Of a stretch of DNA of 64,000 bases, positions 54,523-63,371 are shown piece by piece. The notes beneath the pieces are model-generated. The model was not told where the DNA came from. It made no database searches and saw only the letters and a program-made list of their open reading frames with translations. Each line of letters begins with the position of its first letter. Within the stretch, counting starts at the first letter, position 1. Location of the stretch: positions 1 to 64,000 of the forward strand of contig NZ_PQGA01000019.1 of the NCBI RefSeq assembly GCF_002917095.1, read 5' to 3'. This DNA is from Paraburkholderia eburnea (GTDB taxonomy: Bacteria; Pseudomonadota; Gammaproteobacteria; Burkholderiales; Burkholderiaceae). Position numbers and translations under genes: made by a program.

Positions 54523-55248
54523 ATGAAATTAAAACAGGCGCTGGCAGCAGTCGCCGCGCTCGCCTGCATGTCGGGGGCTCACGCGCAATCGGCCAACACG
54601 TTCTACGTTACAACGGGGTGGTTCCATTTCTCGCCGCAGGATGGCAGCGATCCTCTCAAGATCGATGACGTCGCCGGCCGTCCGGTCAATCAGGCATTCC
54701 CGGGCACGGGCACCGGCATCAACAGCTCCGACACCTTTGGCTTGAGCCTGGGTTACTTCATCACCGATCACCTGGCCACTGAAGTCGAGCTGGGCGTTCC
54801 TCCCAAGTTCGAGCTGGACGGCGAAGGCTCGCTCAGTGCTTTCGGCAAGCTGGGATCCGCCCGACTCTGGAGCCCCGCGCTTCTGTTCAAGTACTACTTC
54901 AACAAGCCTGAAGCGCAGTTCCATCCGTATCTTGGCATCGGCGTCACGCACGTTTCGTTCACGGACGCGAAGATCACCAACAGCAACTTCATCGACAGCC
55001 CTGCGCTTGGGGGTCCGACCAGCGTTTCGACGGACAGTTCCTGGGCGCCGGTGTTCAACGTCGGTTTCAACTACAACTTCACGAAGCACTGGTTCGCGGG
55101 CTTCTCGGTCTCGTACATTCCGGTCAGCGTGATCGCGACGCTCAACACCCAGAAGCAGACGATCATTGGTGTGGTTTCGCAGAAAGCCGAAGCGAAAATT
55201 CACCTGAACCCGCTCGTGACGTACCTGAAGGTCGGTTACATGTTCTGA
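54523..55248 (+). CDS. ompW: OmpW-family outer-membrane porin
   Basis: A 241-residue protein with a Sec signal peptide cleaved after SGAHA (residue 21) and an eight-stranded beta-barrel of alternating hydrophobic and aromatic residues. LGYFITDHLATEVELGVPPK, LLFKYYFNKPEAQFHPYLGIG and the terminal TYLKVGYMF (C-terminal Phe for the BAM machinery) are typical OmpW segments. It is a small-molecule channel of the outer membrane. TGGAGGAG lies seven bases before the ATG. It is divergent from the transposase-like gene, with the palindrome GTTTG-TTG-CAAAC about 50 bp upstream. Confidence 0.93.
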   Translation: MKLKQALAAVAALACMSGAHAQSANTFYVTTGWFHFSPQDGSDPLKIDDVAGRPVNQAFPGTGTGINSSDTFGLSLGYFITDHLATEVELGVPPKFELDGEGSLSAFGKLGSARLWSPALLFKYYFNKPEAQFHPYLGIGVTHVSFTDAKITNSNFIDSPALGGPTSVSTDSSWAPVFNVGFNYNFTKHWFAGFSVSYIPVSVIATLNTQKQTIIGVVSQKAEAKIHLNPLVTYLKVGYMF

Positions 55249-55669
55249 AGCGCCTCGCGCTTCCGGCACCGCCTGCCGCCTTCCCTCACCGCCTCCGTCC
55301 TGCCGTCGCGGCATCCGACGGAGCGCGGCTTCCGCCTCCCTCTACCGCATGTCCTGCCGATTCAGCACCGGTTGTTCCCGAGCACTTTTCTGACAACCGG
55401 AACGGGTTTTCCTGATTCTATGCCTCTGGGAAAAACCGTGCTGTCCCCGTAATCATTTGTCGCAAAGAAAGCGCAACGCAAGCCCGGGAAAGCCCGCCAC
55501 ATCGCCAGCGCAGCCGCGCCGGACGGGCATGCACGATTTTTCTCCTGCGCACCTTGCCGCGCCGGGCACCCGATTTGCGCAATACTCGGACTCCTTCTCG
55601 ACCGTCCTGCCCTTTTTTGCGCGGACGCCCAGAGCCCCAGACCCTGAGATTGCCAACACGGAGCCATTC
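55249..55669. other. Gap between ompW and the DUF883 gene, no gene seen
   Basis: The frame of the next gene stays open to 55457, but that part lacks conserved-looking sequence and a ribosome binding site, so I do not extend it. CCGGTTGT and ACAACCGG (55368-55400) can pair across 17 bases before a TTTT, a weak candidate for the ompW terminator. The remainder is featureless. Confidence 0.45.
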
Positions 55670-56047
55670 ATGAGCGCATTCCCAAACACGCGAGACGCCC
55701 TCGGAGAATCCTGGACCCGCACGGGCCGCCATGCCAGGCGCATCGCGCGCCGCGGCCGCAGCGCCGCCGCCGATATCGCCGACGAACTGCGAGACCTGCT
55801 CGGCGAACTGGAAACGAGCCTCGGCGAAGGCACGCAAGCCGATGCCCAGGCGCTGCGCGCGGACGTTCGCAAACGCCTCGACGCCGCACGCGAACGTCTT
55901 GAAGTCGCTCGCACCGCCGCGCGCGAGCGCGCGGGCGAAGCCATGGACAATGCCGACGATTACGTGCACGCCAATCCGTGGCAGGCGATTGCCATCGTGG
56001 GCGGCATCGCGCTGGTCGCCGGCGCGATTCTCGCGCGCTGCCGCTAG
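55670..56047 (+). CDS. DUF883 (ElaB/YqjD-like) membrane-anchored protein
   Basis: A 125-residue protein of the ElaB/YqjD/DUF883 group. It has an Arg/Ala-rich helical body with heptad-like spacing (DIADELRDLLGELETSL and beyond), then the family signature ADDYVHANPWQAIAIVGG and a C-terminal membrane helix ending in Arg/Cys/Arg. E. coli YqjD anchors ribosomes to the inner membrane in stationary phase; the same role here is an inference. GGAG six bases before the ATG at 55670 sets the start. Confidence 0.9.
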   Translation: MSAFPNTRDALGESWTRTGRHARRIARRGRSAAADIADELRDLLGELETSLGEGTQADAQALRADVRKRLDAARERLEVARTAARERAGEAMDNADDYVHANPWQAIAIVGGIALVAGAILARCR

Positions 56048-56115
56048 GCCGCCAGTCTCAACGTCCGGCGCTGACACACAGGAACCGGGAGCCGGGAAGC
56101 CGCGCGCCTCGACCC

Positions 56116-56874
56116 TCAGCCGTCGAGCGCGTGCGGCCCGATCAGATCGATCCGGTCGGTACAGATCGTGTCAACGCCCCAGCTTGCCAGTTCGCGCGCG
56201 CGGTCCAGTTCATTGACCGTGTAGGCGAGGATGAAAAGCCCCGCCTCCTTGATGCGCACGACGAGCGCCTGATCCAGATGCCGATGGCTCGCGTGCAGCG
56301 AGACGCACGCGAGCGCGCCGGTCTGCTCGCGCCAGTCGTCCGGCACGCGCTCGAACAGCAGGCCGCGCGGCAGATCCGGCGCGGCGTCGCGCGCAGCCGC
56401 CAGAGCCTCGAACGAGAACGACGACAACAACGGCGGCAGACCGGTCGCGGCTTTCCTGTTTAGCCAGAGCCTGGCCGTTTCCGCGCCGACGATACGCCCC
56501 GTGTCCTTGTCCCGCCCCGCACACGGCTTGATTTCCACGTTTGCCGCCAACCCTTCCTCGCGACAGCATTGCGCGGCCTCGGCGAGCGTCGGCATGTGCT
56601 CGCCCTCGAAGCGCGGATCGCACCAACTGCCCGCGTCGAACGCCGCAATCTGCGCGTAACGCAGTTGCGCCGCCGCCCCGCGCCCGTTCGACGTGCGCTC
56701 GACGGTATCGTCGTGCAGCAGGAAGGCGATGTCATCGGCGGACAGTTTGGCGTCGAACTCCACCATCGTGTGCCCAAAGCCCGCGCCCACGCACAGGGCC
56801 GCGAGCGTGTTTTCGGGCGCGAGCGTGCCGCCGCCCCGGTGGGCGGCGACGCGCGGATACGGCCAGGTTTTCAT
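56116..56874 (-). CDS. ugpQ: Cytosolic glycerophosphodiester phosphodiesterase
   Basis: A 252-residue GDPD-family TIM barrel, the UgpQ size. The catalytic motif is AAHRGGGTLAPENTLAAL with H12/R13, followed by the metal ligands of MVEFDAKLSAD and LLHDDTVERTSNGRG. A further Glu is in VEIKPCAG. It splits glycerophosphodiesters to sn-glycerol 3-phosphate and alcohol. There is no signal peptide, so it is cytosolic. It starts at the ATG at 56874, 44 bp after dgt on the same strand. No ugp transport genes lie nearby. Confidence 0.92.
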   Translation of the reverse strand: MKTWPYPRVAAHRGGGTLAPENTLAALCVGAGFGHTMVEFDAKLSADDIAFLLHDDTVERTSNGRGAAAQLRYAQIAAFDAGSWCDPRFEGEHMPTLAEAAQCCREEGLAANVEIKPCAGRDKDTGRIVGAETARLWLNRKAATGLPPLLSSFSFEALAAARDAAPDLPRGLLFERVPDDWREQTGALACVSLHASHRHLDQALVVRIKEAGLFILAYTVNELDRARELASWGVDTICTDRIDLIGPHALDG

Positions 56875-56918
56875 CGCAAAACTCCAGGTATTTCGAGATT
56901 CGACCGGCCAGGCGGACG

Positions 56919-58178
56919 TCAGACTTCGTCGGCGACGACGAACAGACGCCGATACTCCTTGAGCGCGTAACGGTCGGTCATGCCCGCGATGTAATGCGCG
57001 ATCAGGCGCGGCTGTGCGGCGGGGTTCGGCGTCTGGTACGCGGGCGGCAACAGGCGCGGATCGTCGCTGAACGCGTCGAAGAGTCCCTTCACGACGCGCT
57101 GCGCCTTGTTCGCCATGCGCATCACCTGGTAGTGGCGATACAGGTTGCGGTAGAGAAAGCGCTTGAGCGCGGCCGCCTGCGCCGCGATGCGCTCGCTGTG
57201 CGCGACCAGCGGCGGCGCGGCGCGCACGTCGTCGAGCGAGCGCGGCGCGTGCCCGGCGAGATTGCGGCGGGTCTGGCCGATCAGATCGACGATCAGCGTA
57301 TTGATGATGCGCCGCACGGTCTCGTGCACGAGCCGGCGCCCTTCGATCTGCGGGAATTCGGCGCGCGCGGCGTCGTAATGAGTCTGCCAGAGTTCGACTT
57401 CGGCCAGTTGTTCGATCGTGATGAGACCGGAACGCAGCCCGTCGTCCACATCGTGATTGTTGTAGGCGATTTCGTCGGCGATGTTGGCGATCTGCGCTTC
57501 GAGCGACGGCTGACGCCCGAGCAGAAAGCGCTCGCCCAGTTCGCCGAGCGCTCGCGCATGCTCGCGCGAGCAATGCTTGAGAATGCCCTCGCGCGTCTCG
57601 AAGCAGAGGTTCAGGCCGTCGAACGCGCCATAGTGTTCCTCCAGCTCGTCGACTACAGCAAGACTTTGCAGGTTGTGCTCGAAGCCACCGTGATCGCGCA
57701 TACATTCGTTGAGCGCGTCCTGCCCCGCATGGCCGAACGGCGTATGGCCGAGGTCGTGCGCCAGCGAGATCGCTTCGACGAGATCTTCGTTCAGGCGCAG
57801 ATTGCGCGCCACCGACCGCGCGATCTGCGCGACTTCGAGGCTGTGCGTGAGCCGCGTGCGAAAGAGATCGCCCTCGTGATTCACGAACACCTGGGTCTTG
57901 TATTCGAGCCGGCGAAACGCCGTGGAATGGACGATGCGGTCGCGGTCGCGCTGGAATTCGCTGCGCGCGGCGGGCGGCGGCTCGGCGAAGCGGCGGCCGC
58001 GCGACTGGGGCGAATGCGCCGCGTAGGGCGCCAGCCCCGTTTCGAACTCTGACTCGGACTCGAACCCGGATTCGGCTTCGCCCTGGGACAGCCCGGATAA
58101 CTGCGTGTCTGCCTTGTTGCCTGCGGCGCGGGCCTGATCGGCCAGCGCGCCGCGCTTGTCGCTGCGGGTGTCGCTCAA
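56919..58178 (-). CDS. dgt: dGTP triphosphohydrolase-like HD-domain protein
   Basis: A 419-residue HD-domain triphosphohydrolase. The metal ligands are visible in RLTHSLEVAQIARSVARNL, AHDLGHTPFGHAGQDAL and AYNNHDVDDGL. The first 70 residues are a polar, Glu/Ser-rich extension ahead of the conserved RSEFQRDRDRIVHSTAFRRL. The start is read as TTG at 58178 because a perfect GGAGG lies five bases before it; the frame stays open to a GTG at 58214 without such a site. It removes triphosphate from dGTP (or other dNTPs) and lies between aroB and the ugpQ-like gene. Confidence 0.91.
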   Translation of the reverse strand: MSDTRSDKRGALADQARAAGNKADTQLSGLSQGEAESGFESESEFETGLAPYAAHSPQSRGRRFAEPPPAARSEFQRDRDRIVHSTAFRRLEYKTQVFVNHEGDLFRTRLTHSLEVAQIARSVARNLRLNEDLVEAISLAHDLGHTPFGHAGQDALNECMRDHGGFEHNLQSLAVVDELEEHYGAFDGLNLCFETREGILKHCSREHARALGELGERFLLGRQPSLEAQIANIADEIAYNNHDVDDGLRSGLITIEQLAEVELWQTHYDAARAEFPQIEGRRLVHETVRRIINTLIVDLIGQTRRNLAGHAPRSLDDVRAAPPLVAHSERIAAQAAALKRFLYRNLYRHYQVMRMANKAQRVVKGLFDAFSDDPRLLPPAYQTPNPAAQPRLIAHYIAGMTDRYALKEYRRLFVVADEV

Positions 58179-58183
58179 CGGTT

Positions 58184-58188
58184 CCTCC
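58184..58188 (-). promoter_or_regulatory. Ribosome binding site that sets the dgt start at TTG
   Basis: GGAGG on the minus strand, five bases upstream of the TTG at 58178. It is the only consensus Shine-Dalgarno near the possible starts of this gene and favours the rare TTG codon over the in-frame GTG at 58214. Confidence 0.7.
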
Positions 58189-58281
58189 GCACGGATCGCA
58201 AAGTGGACGGCCACGGCCTCGTGGGCATGGGCCGCCGTTCAGCTCAACTTCGGAACTACATCGGCACGGCGAGCTGGCGCA

Positions 58282-59364
58282 TCAGCCCTTGACCGTGGCC
58301 GCCAGCGTGGCCTGCACGGCTTCGTCGGGGGCGAGGCCAATATGCGTTTCGCCAAAGCGCTTGAGCAGGATGAACTTGATCGCGCCGCCTTCGGCCTTCT
58401 TGTCCACCTGCATCAGCTCGACGTAACGTTCAGCGCCCAGCGCGGGGCCGACGTCCGGCAAATGCGCCGCCTTGATGACGCGCACCAGACGCTCGCGCGA
58501 TGCCTCGTCGAGCATGCCCATGCGCACCGACAGATCGGCCGCCATCGCCATGCCGCAGCCCACGGCCTCGCCGTGCAGCCACTCACCGTAACCGAGACCC
58601 GCTTCAATCGCGTGACCGAAGGTATGGCCGAAATTGAGAATCGCGCGCAGGCCGCCTTCGCGCTCGTCGGCGGCGACCACGGACGCCTTGATCTCGCACG
58701 AGCGCTTGACCGCGTGCGCGAGCGCTGCGGGCTCGCAACGGTTGAGCGCTTCGACGTTCGCCTCGATCCAGTTGAAGAATTCCGCGTCGGCGATCGCGCC
58801 TGTCTTGATGACTTCGGCCACGCCCGCCGCCAGCTCGCGCGCGGGCAGCGTGCGCAACGCGGCAATGTCGGCGATCACGGCCTGCGGCTGGTAGAACGCG
58901 CCGATCATGTTCTTGCCGAGCGGATGGTTGATGCCGGTCTTGCCGCCCACCGACGAATCGACTTGGGAAAGCAGCGTCGTCGGCACCTGGATGAAGGGCA
59001 CGCCGCGCATGTAGCAGGCCGCCGCGAAGCCGGTCATGTCGCCCGTCACGCCGCCGCCCAGTGCGATCAGCGTGGTCTTGCGGTCCGCGCGCGAGGTGAG
59101 CAGCGCGTCGAAGATCTGATTGAGCGTTTCCCAGTTCTTGAACGCCTCGCCATCGGGCAGCACGACAGTGTGGACATCCTTGCCGAGCGGCGCGAGCGCG
59201 GCGCGCAGCTTCTCGCCGTACAGCGGCTCGACGACGGTGTTGGTCACGATCGTCACCGATTTGCCGGCGATATGCGGCGCGAACAGCGCCGTCTGGCCGA
59301 TCAGGTCGGAGCCGATGTGGATGGGGTAGGCGCGGTCGCCCAGTTCGACGTTGACGGTAATCAT
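58282..59364 (-). CDS. aroB: 3-dehydroquinate synthase
   Basis: A 360-residue NAD- and zinc-dependent enzyme converting DAHP to dehydroquinate, the second shikimate-pathway step. Motifs include ALGGGVTGDMTGFAAACYMR, TTLLSQVDSSVGGKTGIN, NMIGAFYQPQ and the later FGHTFGHAIE with zinc-binding His. The ATG at 59364 (MITVNVELG) is the conserved start. It follows aroK by 113 bp in the pil-aroK-aroB order shared with many gamma- and betaproteobacteria. Confidence 0.97.
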   Translation of the reverse strand: MITVNVELGDRAYPIHIGSDLIGQTALFAPHIAGKSVTIVTNTVVEPLYGEKLRAALAPLGKDVHTVVLPDGEAFKNWETLNQIFDALLTSRADRKTTLIALGGGVTGDMTGFAAACYMRGVPFIQVPTTLLSQVDSSVGGKTGINHPLGKNMIGAFYQPQAVIADIAALRTLPARELAAGVAEVIKTGAIADAEFFNWIEANVEALNRCEPAALAHAVKRSCEIKASVVAADEREGGLRAILNFGHTFGHAIEAGLGYGEWLHGEAVGCGMAMAADLSVRMGMLDEASRERLVRVIKAAHLPDVGPALGAERYVELMQVDKKAEGGAIKFILLKRFGETHIGLAPDEAVQATLAATVKG

Positions 59365-59477
59365 GCCAGGCAGTAGTTCAAAGTGTGGGGCGCTTCGGTG
59401 CAACAGAGCCGTGGAGCGCGACGGCGGCAGAACGGCGGAACGCCGGGCCGCCCAAACGCCGTCACGCAGGAAACGTG

Positions 59478-60026
59478 CTACTCGCTCGCCGGCGAGCGCA
59501 AAACGCCGGCCATATCGAGCTGCATCAGCACCATATTGACGAGGCCGTTCACCGAAGGCCGGCCCGTCTCGATCACGAAGTCCGCGACCTCGCGATAAAG
59601 CGGATCGCGCTGCTCGTAGAGCGCCTCAAGGCGCCCTTTGGGATCCTCGGTCTGCAACAACGGCCGGTTCTTGTCGCGGCGCGTGCGCAGCCACAAATCA
59701 TGCGGATGGGCGCGCAGATAGACGACGAAACCGCGCTCCTTGAGCGCGGAGCGATTTTCGGGCCGCAACACCGCGCCGCCGCCCGTGGCGAGCACGATGC
59801 CGTCGCGCGCGCTCAGCTCCTCGATCATCTGGGCCTCGCGGTCGCGAAAACCCGCTTCGCCTTCGAGTTCGAAGATCACCGGGATGCGCGCGCCGGTGCG
59901 CGCTTCGACCTCGTGATCGGAGTCGAAAAACGGACGCTCAAGCCGGCGCGCGACCGCCCGGCCCACGGTCGTCTTACCGGCGCCCATGAGCCCTACGAAA
60001 AATACATTGGCGTTTGCGTCCCGCAC
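59478..60026 (-). CDS. aroK: Shikimate kinase
   Basis: A 182-residue P-loop kinase phosphorylating shikimate. Walker A is GLMGAGKTTVGRAVA; the substrate-binding parts are FFDSDHEVEARTG and LATGGGAVL, and the lid has RTRRDKNRPLL. The start is GTG at 60026, with AGGAA nine bases upstream. It lies 158 bp after pilQ and before aroB. Confidence 0.96.
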   Translation of the reverse strand: MRDANANVFFVGLMGAGKTTVGRAVARRLERPFFDSDHEVEARTGARIPVIFELEGEAGFRDREAQMIEELSARDGIVLATGGGAVLRPENRSALKERGFVVYLRAHPHDLWLRTRRDKNRPLLQTEDPKGRLEALYEQRDPLYREVADFVIETGRPSVNGLVNMVLMQLDMAGVLRSPASE

Positions 60027-60184
60027 TTGCAGCGTTTCCTACAAAAGATTGGTGCAGCAGCTTACTGGCAAAGCAGCGGCGTTGTCGAGCCTGCGGACCA
60101 CGCGCTTTGGCCCCATTCGGCCATCCTGCGCAGCTTTTTTCCCTTTTTGGGCCAAATCTTGCGCGATCCGCGCACAGACATCCA

Positions 60185-61774
60185 TCAGTCCGCACTGACC
60201 ACGCGCGGCGTGATAAACACGACCAGTTCGCTGCGCTTGTCCCAGTGTGCGCGATGCGAAAAAAGTGCGCCCAAAACCGGTATTTTGCCCAGGAGCGGCA
60301 CGCGCGTCACATCATCCCGGTCGTCGCTCGCGTCGATTCCTCCAATCGAGACCGTTCCGCCGTCTTCGATTTCCACCCGCGTCTGCACGTGTTTGGTGTT
60401 GATCGCCGGCCCGGCGGCGGTCTGCTCGCCCACGCTGTCCTTGGCCACGTCGAGGTCGAGAATCACGCGGCCGTCCGGCGTGATCTGCGGCTCGACCTCC
60501 AGTTTCAGGCTGGCGCGCCGAAATTGCACGCCCGAAACGCCCTGCCCGACTTTCGCCTGATACGGCAGCTCGGTGCCCTGCTCGACGACGGCCTTGGTGC
60601 GATCGGCGGTGACGACGCGCGGACTCGATACGACGCGCCCGCGCCCTTCGGCTTCGAGCGCGCTCAGTTCGATGTCGAGCAGACGCGTGGCGCGCGCCGC
60701 CAGCAACGTCAGGCCGAGCTGCGCGGCGCCAAAACCGTTCAACGCGCCCGCGCCGAGGTCGAAGATCTTGCCGGCGCTGCTGCTTCCGCTCTCCCCACTG
60801 TCGCCCGGGCCGCCGTGCAGGCCGTGCGTGGTGCCGTCCGCGCCAGCCGATGTCACGCCCAGCCGCACGCCCAATTCGCGCGACAAGCCCTGGTCGCCTT
60901 CGACGATACGCGCTTCGATCAGCACCTGGCGCGCGGGCGCGTCGAGGCGATGGATCAGCGCGGCGATCTGGTCGAGCCGCGCGGGCAGATCGGTGACGAA
61001 AAGCAGATTCGTGCGCGTGTCGGCGACGGCGGCGCCGCGCTTCGAGAGCGCGCGCTGCGTGCCCGAACCGGTCAGCAGCTTGCGCAGGTCTTCGGCGCGC
61101 GCATATTGCAGTTCGAAGGCACGGCTCGCGAGCGGCTCCAGATCGGCGGCGCGCGCATGCGCCTCGAAACGCTGACGCTCGCGCGCGGCAAGGTCGGCGG
61201 CGGGTGCGACCCAGAGCACGTTGCCAATGCGTTCCAGCGCAAGGCCATTCGAGGCGAGCAACAGGTCGAAGGCGGCGCGCCACGGCACGCGGTCGAGGCG
61301 CAGCGTGACCTGGCCGCGCACGCGCTCGCTTGCGACGATGTTGAGCTTCGTGAACTGCGCGAACGCATGGAGCACCGAGGTGAGTTCGGCGCGCTGGAAG
61401 TTCAGCGAGATCGGCCGGTCGGGCGGCAGGCCGTCGTGCGCCGCGCTCGGGCCGCTCAGGCGCGCCTCGCTGGGCAGCGGGGTCGGCGGGCCTTCGAGCG
61501 GTTCGGCCGCAGCTTGCGCAGCGGCCGCCTCCGACGCGGCCGGGGTAATGGCGGACGCACGTTCGGCCGCCGAATCGGCATCCGCGCCTTCGGTGAACGG
61601 ATTCGCGACCCACTGCGTGGGCGTGGCAGGTTCGCCCTCCGGCAAGGGCGGCGCCTCATAGCGCGCGACCGGCGCCGCCGCCATATGCCACACCGGAAGC
61701 GGTGGCGGCACCGCCGCGTGCAGTGCCGAAGCGGCCAACGCGGGAATCAGGGCAAGCGCGCGCCGCATCATCAT
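60185..61774 (-). CDS. pilQ: Type IV pilus/DNA-uptake secretin (PilQ/HofQ-like)
   Basis: A 529-residue secretin. It has a Sec signal peptide, then an Ala/Pro-rich linker (to about 115), a secretin N0/STN-like domain (ISLNFQRAELTSVLHAFAQF), an N1/KH-like domain with RTNLLFVTDLPARLDQIAALI, and the C-terminal secretin barrel ending TRVPLLGKIPVLGALF and SELVVFITPRVV. No AMIN domains are seen, and it is shorter than canonical PilQ (about 700), nearer E. coli HofQ (412). It is the outer-membrane pore. It overlaps the upstream pilO-like gene by ATGA. Confidence 0.93.
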   Translation of the reverse strand: MMMRRALALIPALAASALHAAVPPPLPVWHMAAAPVARYEAPPLPEGEPATPTQWVANPFTEGADADSAAERASAITPAASEAAAAQAAAEPLEGPPTPLPSEARLSGPSAAHDGLPPDRPISLNFQRAELTSVLHAFAQFTKLNIVASERVRGQVTLRLDRVPWRAAFDLLLASNGLALERIGNVLWVAPAADLAARERQRFEAHARAADLEPLASRAFELQYARAEDLRKLLTGSGTQRALSKRGAAVADTRTNLLFVTDLPARLDQIAALIHRLDAPARQVLIEARIVEGDQGLSRELGVRLGVTSAGADGTTHGLHGGPGDSGESGSSSAGKIFDLGAGALNGFGAAQLGLTLLAARATRLLDIELSALEAEGRGRVVSSPRVVTADRTKAVVEQGTELPYQAKVGQGVSGVQFRRASLKLEVEPQITPDGRVILDLDVAKDSVGEQTAAGPAINTKHVQTRVEIEDGGTVSIGGIDASDDRDDVTRVPLLGKIPVLGALFSHRAHWDKRSELVVFITPRVVSAD

Positions 61775-62676
61775 CGCGCCTCCCGCGCCCAGTCCAGCGT
61801 CTGCGTCGCGCCGTCGAGCGCGAGCACCACGCGCGAGGGACTCACCTCCAGCACGCGCGCGCCCGCGAGCATTGCGCCGGCCTGCACAGCCATCGTGCCC
61901 TCGGCGGTCTCGACCAGCGCGAGCGCGCGTCCGTGCTCCGCCAGCATGCCCGCGAGCCGCAGCGGACCTTCGCCCTTCGCGCTCAGGCCGCTCCCGAAGC
62001 GTTGAGCGCGATCCGCAAAAGGATCGGTGGATACGCCGCCCTCGTCCTCGTCGTCGGCAAACGCCACGGCTGGCAAACCGTCGAACACCTGCAACAGCGC
62101 CGAAATGGCGAGGCCGCTCGCGCCGCGTCTGAGCGACAACTCCATCGGCACCGCGAGTTCGGGCAGTTCCGCAAGGCCGTCGAGGAACCCGCGCAGTTGC
62201 GTGAAATCCCCTTGCGCCACGAGCTTGGTCGCGCGAAACGCCTGCGACTGCGCGCCGCCCGGCGCGGCAGGCTCCAGTGCGATCAACGCAAGACCGGCAA
62301 GCGCCGCGAGTTGCGACACGTTGCGCATGTCGTCGGCGACATTGCCGTTGTGCGGGTGCCGGGGCCAGTCCCGCGCGTCGCGTCGCAAGGCAGGCAGACG
62401 CGCCAGCAATTGACGCGCGCTCACCAGGCGGGTCTGGGCGTCGGCTAGCGCGACATGAGCGGTTTCAGCACCACCCGCGTCCGTCGTCACGCAGATGAAG
62501 GCCGCCAGCACGGCGGCGATCAAACCCAGCATCAACGCGGCGCTCGCGCGGCGGCGCGCGCTCCACCCATGCAGAGGCCGCCAGCCATGCAACAGCGCCA
62601 AGCCCATGCCGCGTCGGGAACCGCGAAAGAAAGCTGGCGCCCCCATCAGCGGCGCGTTTGAACTTGATTCGCTCAT
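61771..62676 (-). CDS. PilO-like protein with C-terminal PilP-like domain
   Basis: A 301-residue inner-membrane protein. A basic N-terminus is followed by one hydrophobic helix near residues 44-64, then a periplasmic PilO-like part: RLVSARQLLARLPALRRD, later FTQLRGFLDGLAELPELAVP. The last 75 residues, from GPLRLAGMLAEHGRALALV to VSPSRVVLALDGATQTLDW, resemble the beta domain of PilP, which normally is a separate lipoprotein gene; no separate pilP is present. It probably combines both roles in the alignment complex linking PilMN to the secretin. ATGA overlaps join it to both neighbours. Confidence 0.8.
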   Translation of the reverse strand: MSESSSNAPLMGAPAFFRGSRRGMGLALLHGWRPLHGWSARRRASAALMLGLIAAVLAAFICVTTDAGGAETAHVALADAQTRLVSARQLLARLPALRRDARDWPRHPHNGNVADDMRNVSQLAALAGLALIALEPAAPGGAQSQAFRATKLVAQGDFTQLRGFLDGLAELPELAVPMELSLRRGASGLAISALLQVFDGLPAVAFADDEDEGGVSTDPFADRAQRFGSGLSAKGEGPLRLAGMLAEHGRALALVETAEGTMAVQAGAMLAGARVLEVSPSRVVLALDGATQTLDWAREAR

Positions 62677-63371
62677 TTCGCCTCCTTCGCGCCGACGCCG
62701 CGCACCGCACCCGCCTGCTTCGGCACATTCGCCGCCGCGCCTTTCCATACGAGCCGTGCCGCCACATGGATCGGCACGCCATGCATCTGCCTGCCTTGGG
62801 TTTCACTCCTCGTTTCTCTCGTTGTTTCTCTCGTTGTTTCTTTCGTCGCCTCTTTCCTCGTTTCGCGCTTCATTTCGCGCACGTTGACCGCCTCGATATC
62901 CCGCAGCGTATGCAGCCGTTCGAGCCACGCGCCCGCGGCGGCTTCATCGGTGGCGCTTGCCTGGAGTTCGGTTTCGTCGGCGTGCTGAATAAGCTGATCG
63001 AGCACGACGCCGTCCGTGCGCACCCGCGCAAGCGCCTCGATGAGCGCGAACAGGTGCGTGAGCGGCTTCGCCTTGAGCTGCGCCTCGCGCAACGCGGCGG
63101 CGCGCTCATTCGCTTCGCGCGCGAGCCGCCTGGCCTCTGCGAGCGGCGCGCCGAGTTGCGCCAGTTGCTGCTCGATCGCCTCGCGCCGCACATCGGCCCG
63201 ACTACGCTCGAACGTCTGCCAGCCCGCAGCGAGACAACCGAGCGCGCCGCCGATCAGCAGCGCCGACAGCCATTCGAGCGCGCGCCGCCGGCGCAGGCGC
63301 CGCACGGCTGCAAGCCGCCACGGCAGCAGGTTGAAGCCCTCCCACGCATTTACGATCGTCGCCGTCTTCAT
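62673..63371 (-). CDS. pilN: PilN-like inner-membrane protein
   Basis: A 232-residue protein. It starts with a cytoplasmic NLLPWR motif (EGFNLLPWRLAAVRRLRRRR), which in PilN docks into PilM. One membrane helix follows (about 34-51), then a periplasmic coiled coil and a ferredoxin-like region. Residues 182-206 are an unusual Lys/Arg-Glu-Thr repeat (KETTRETTRET) coded by a tandem DNA repeat, inserted before the last strand. The ATG at 63371 overlaps the pilM stop (ATGA). Confidence 0.88.
   Translation of the reverse strand: MKTATIVNAWEGFNLLPWRLAAVRRLRRRRALEWLSALLIGGALGCLAAGWQTFERSRADVRREAIEQQLAQLGAPLAEARRLAREANERAAALREAQLKAKPLTHLFALIEALARVRTDGVVLDQLIQHADETELQASATDEAAAGAWLERLHTLRDIEAVNVREMKRETRKEATKETTRETTRETRSETQGRQMHGVPIHVAARLVWKGAAANVPKQAGAVRGVGAKEAK
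62812..62870. repeat. Imperfect 12-bp tandem repeats inside pilN
   Basis: Units of the type CTCGTTGTTTCT repeat about four times with variation, coding the charged Lys/Arg-Glu-Thr stretch. Because the unit is 12 bp, copy changes would lengthen or shorten the protein without a frameshift. Confidence 0.75.

Noticed and set aside
55457..55669. N-terminal extension of the DUF883 gene
   Set aside because: The extra 71 residues do not resemble the family and lack a ribosome binding site; GGAG before 55670 fits the family start.
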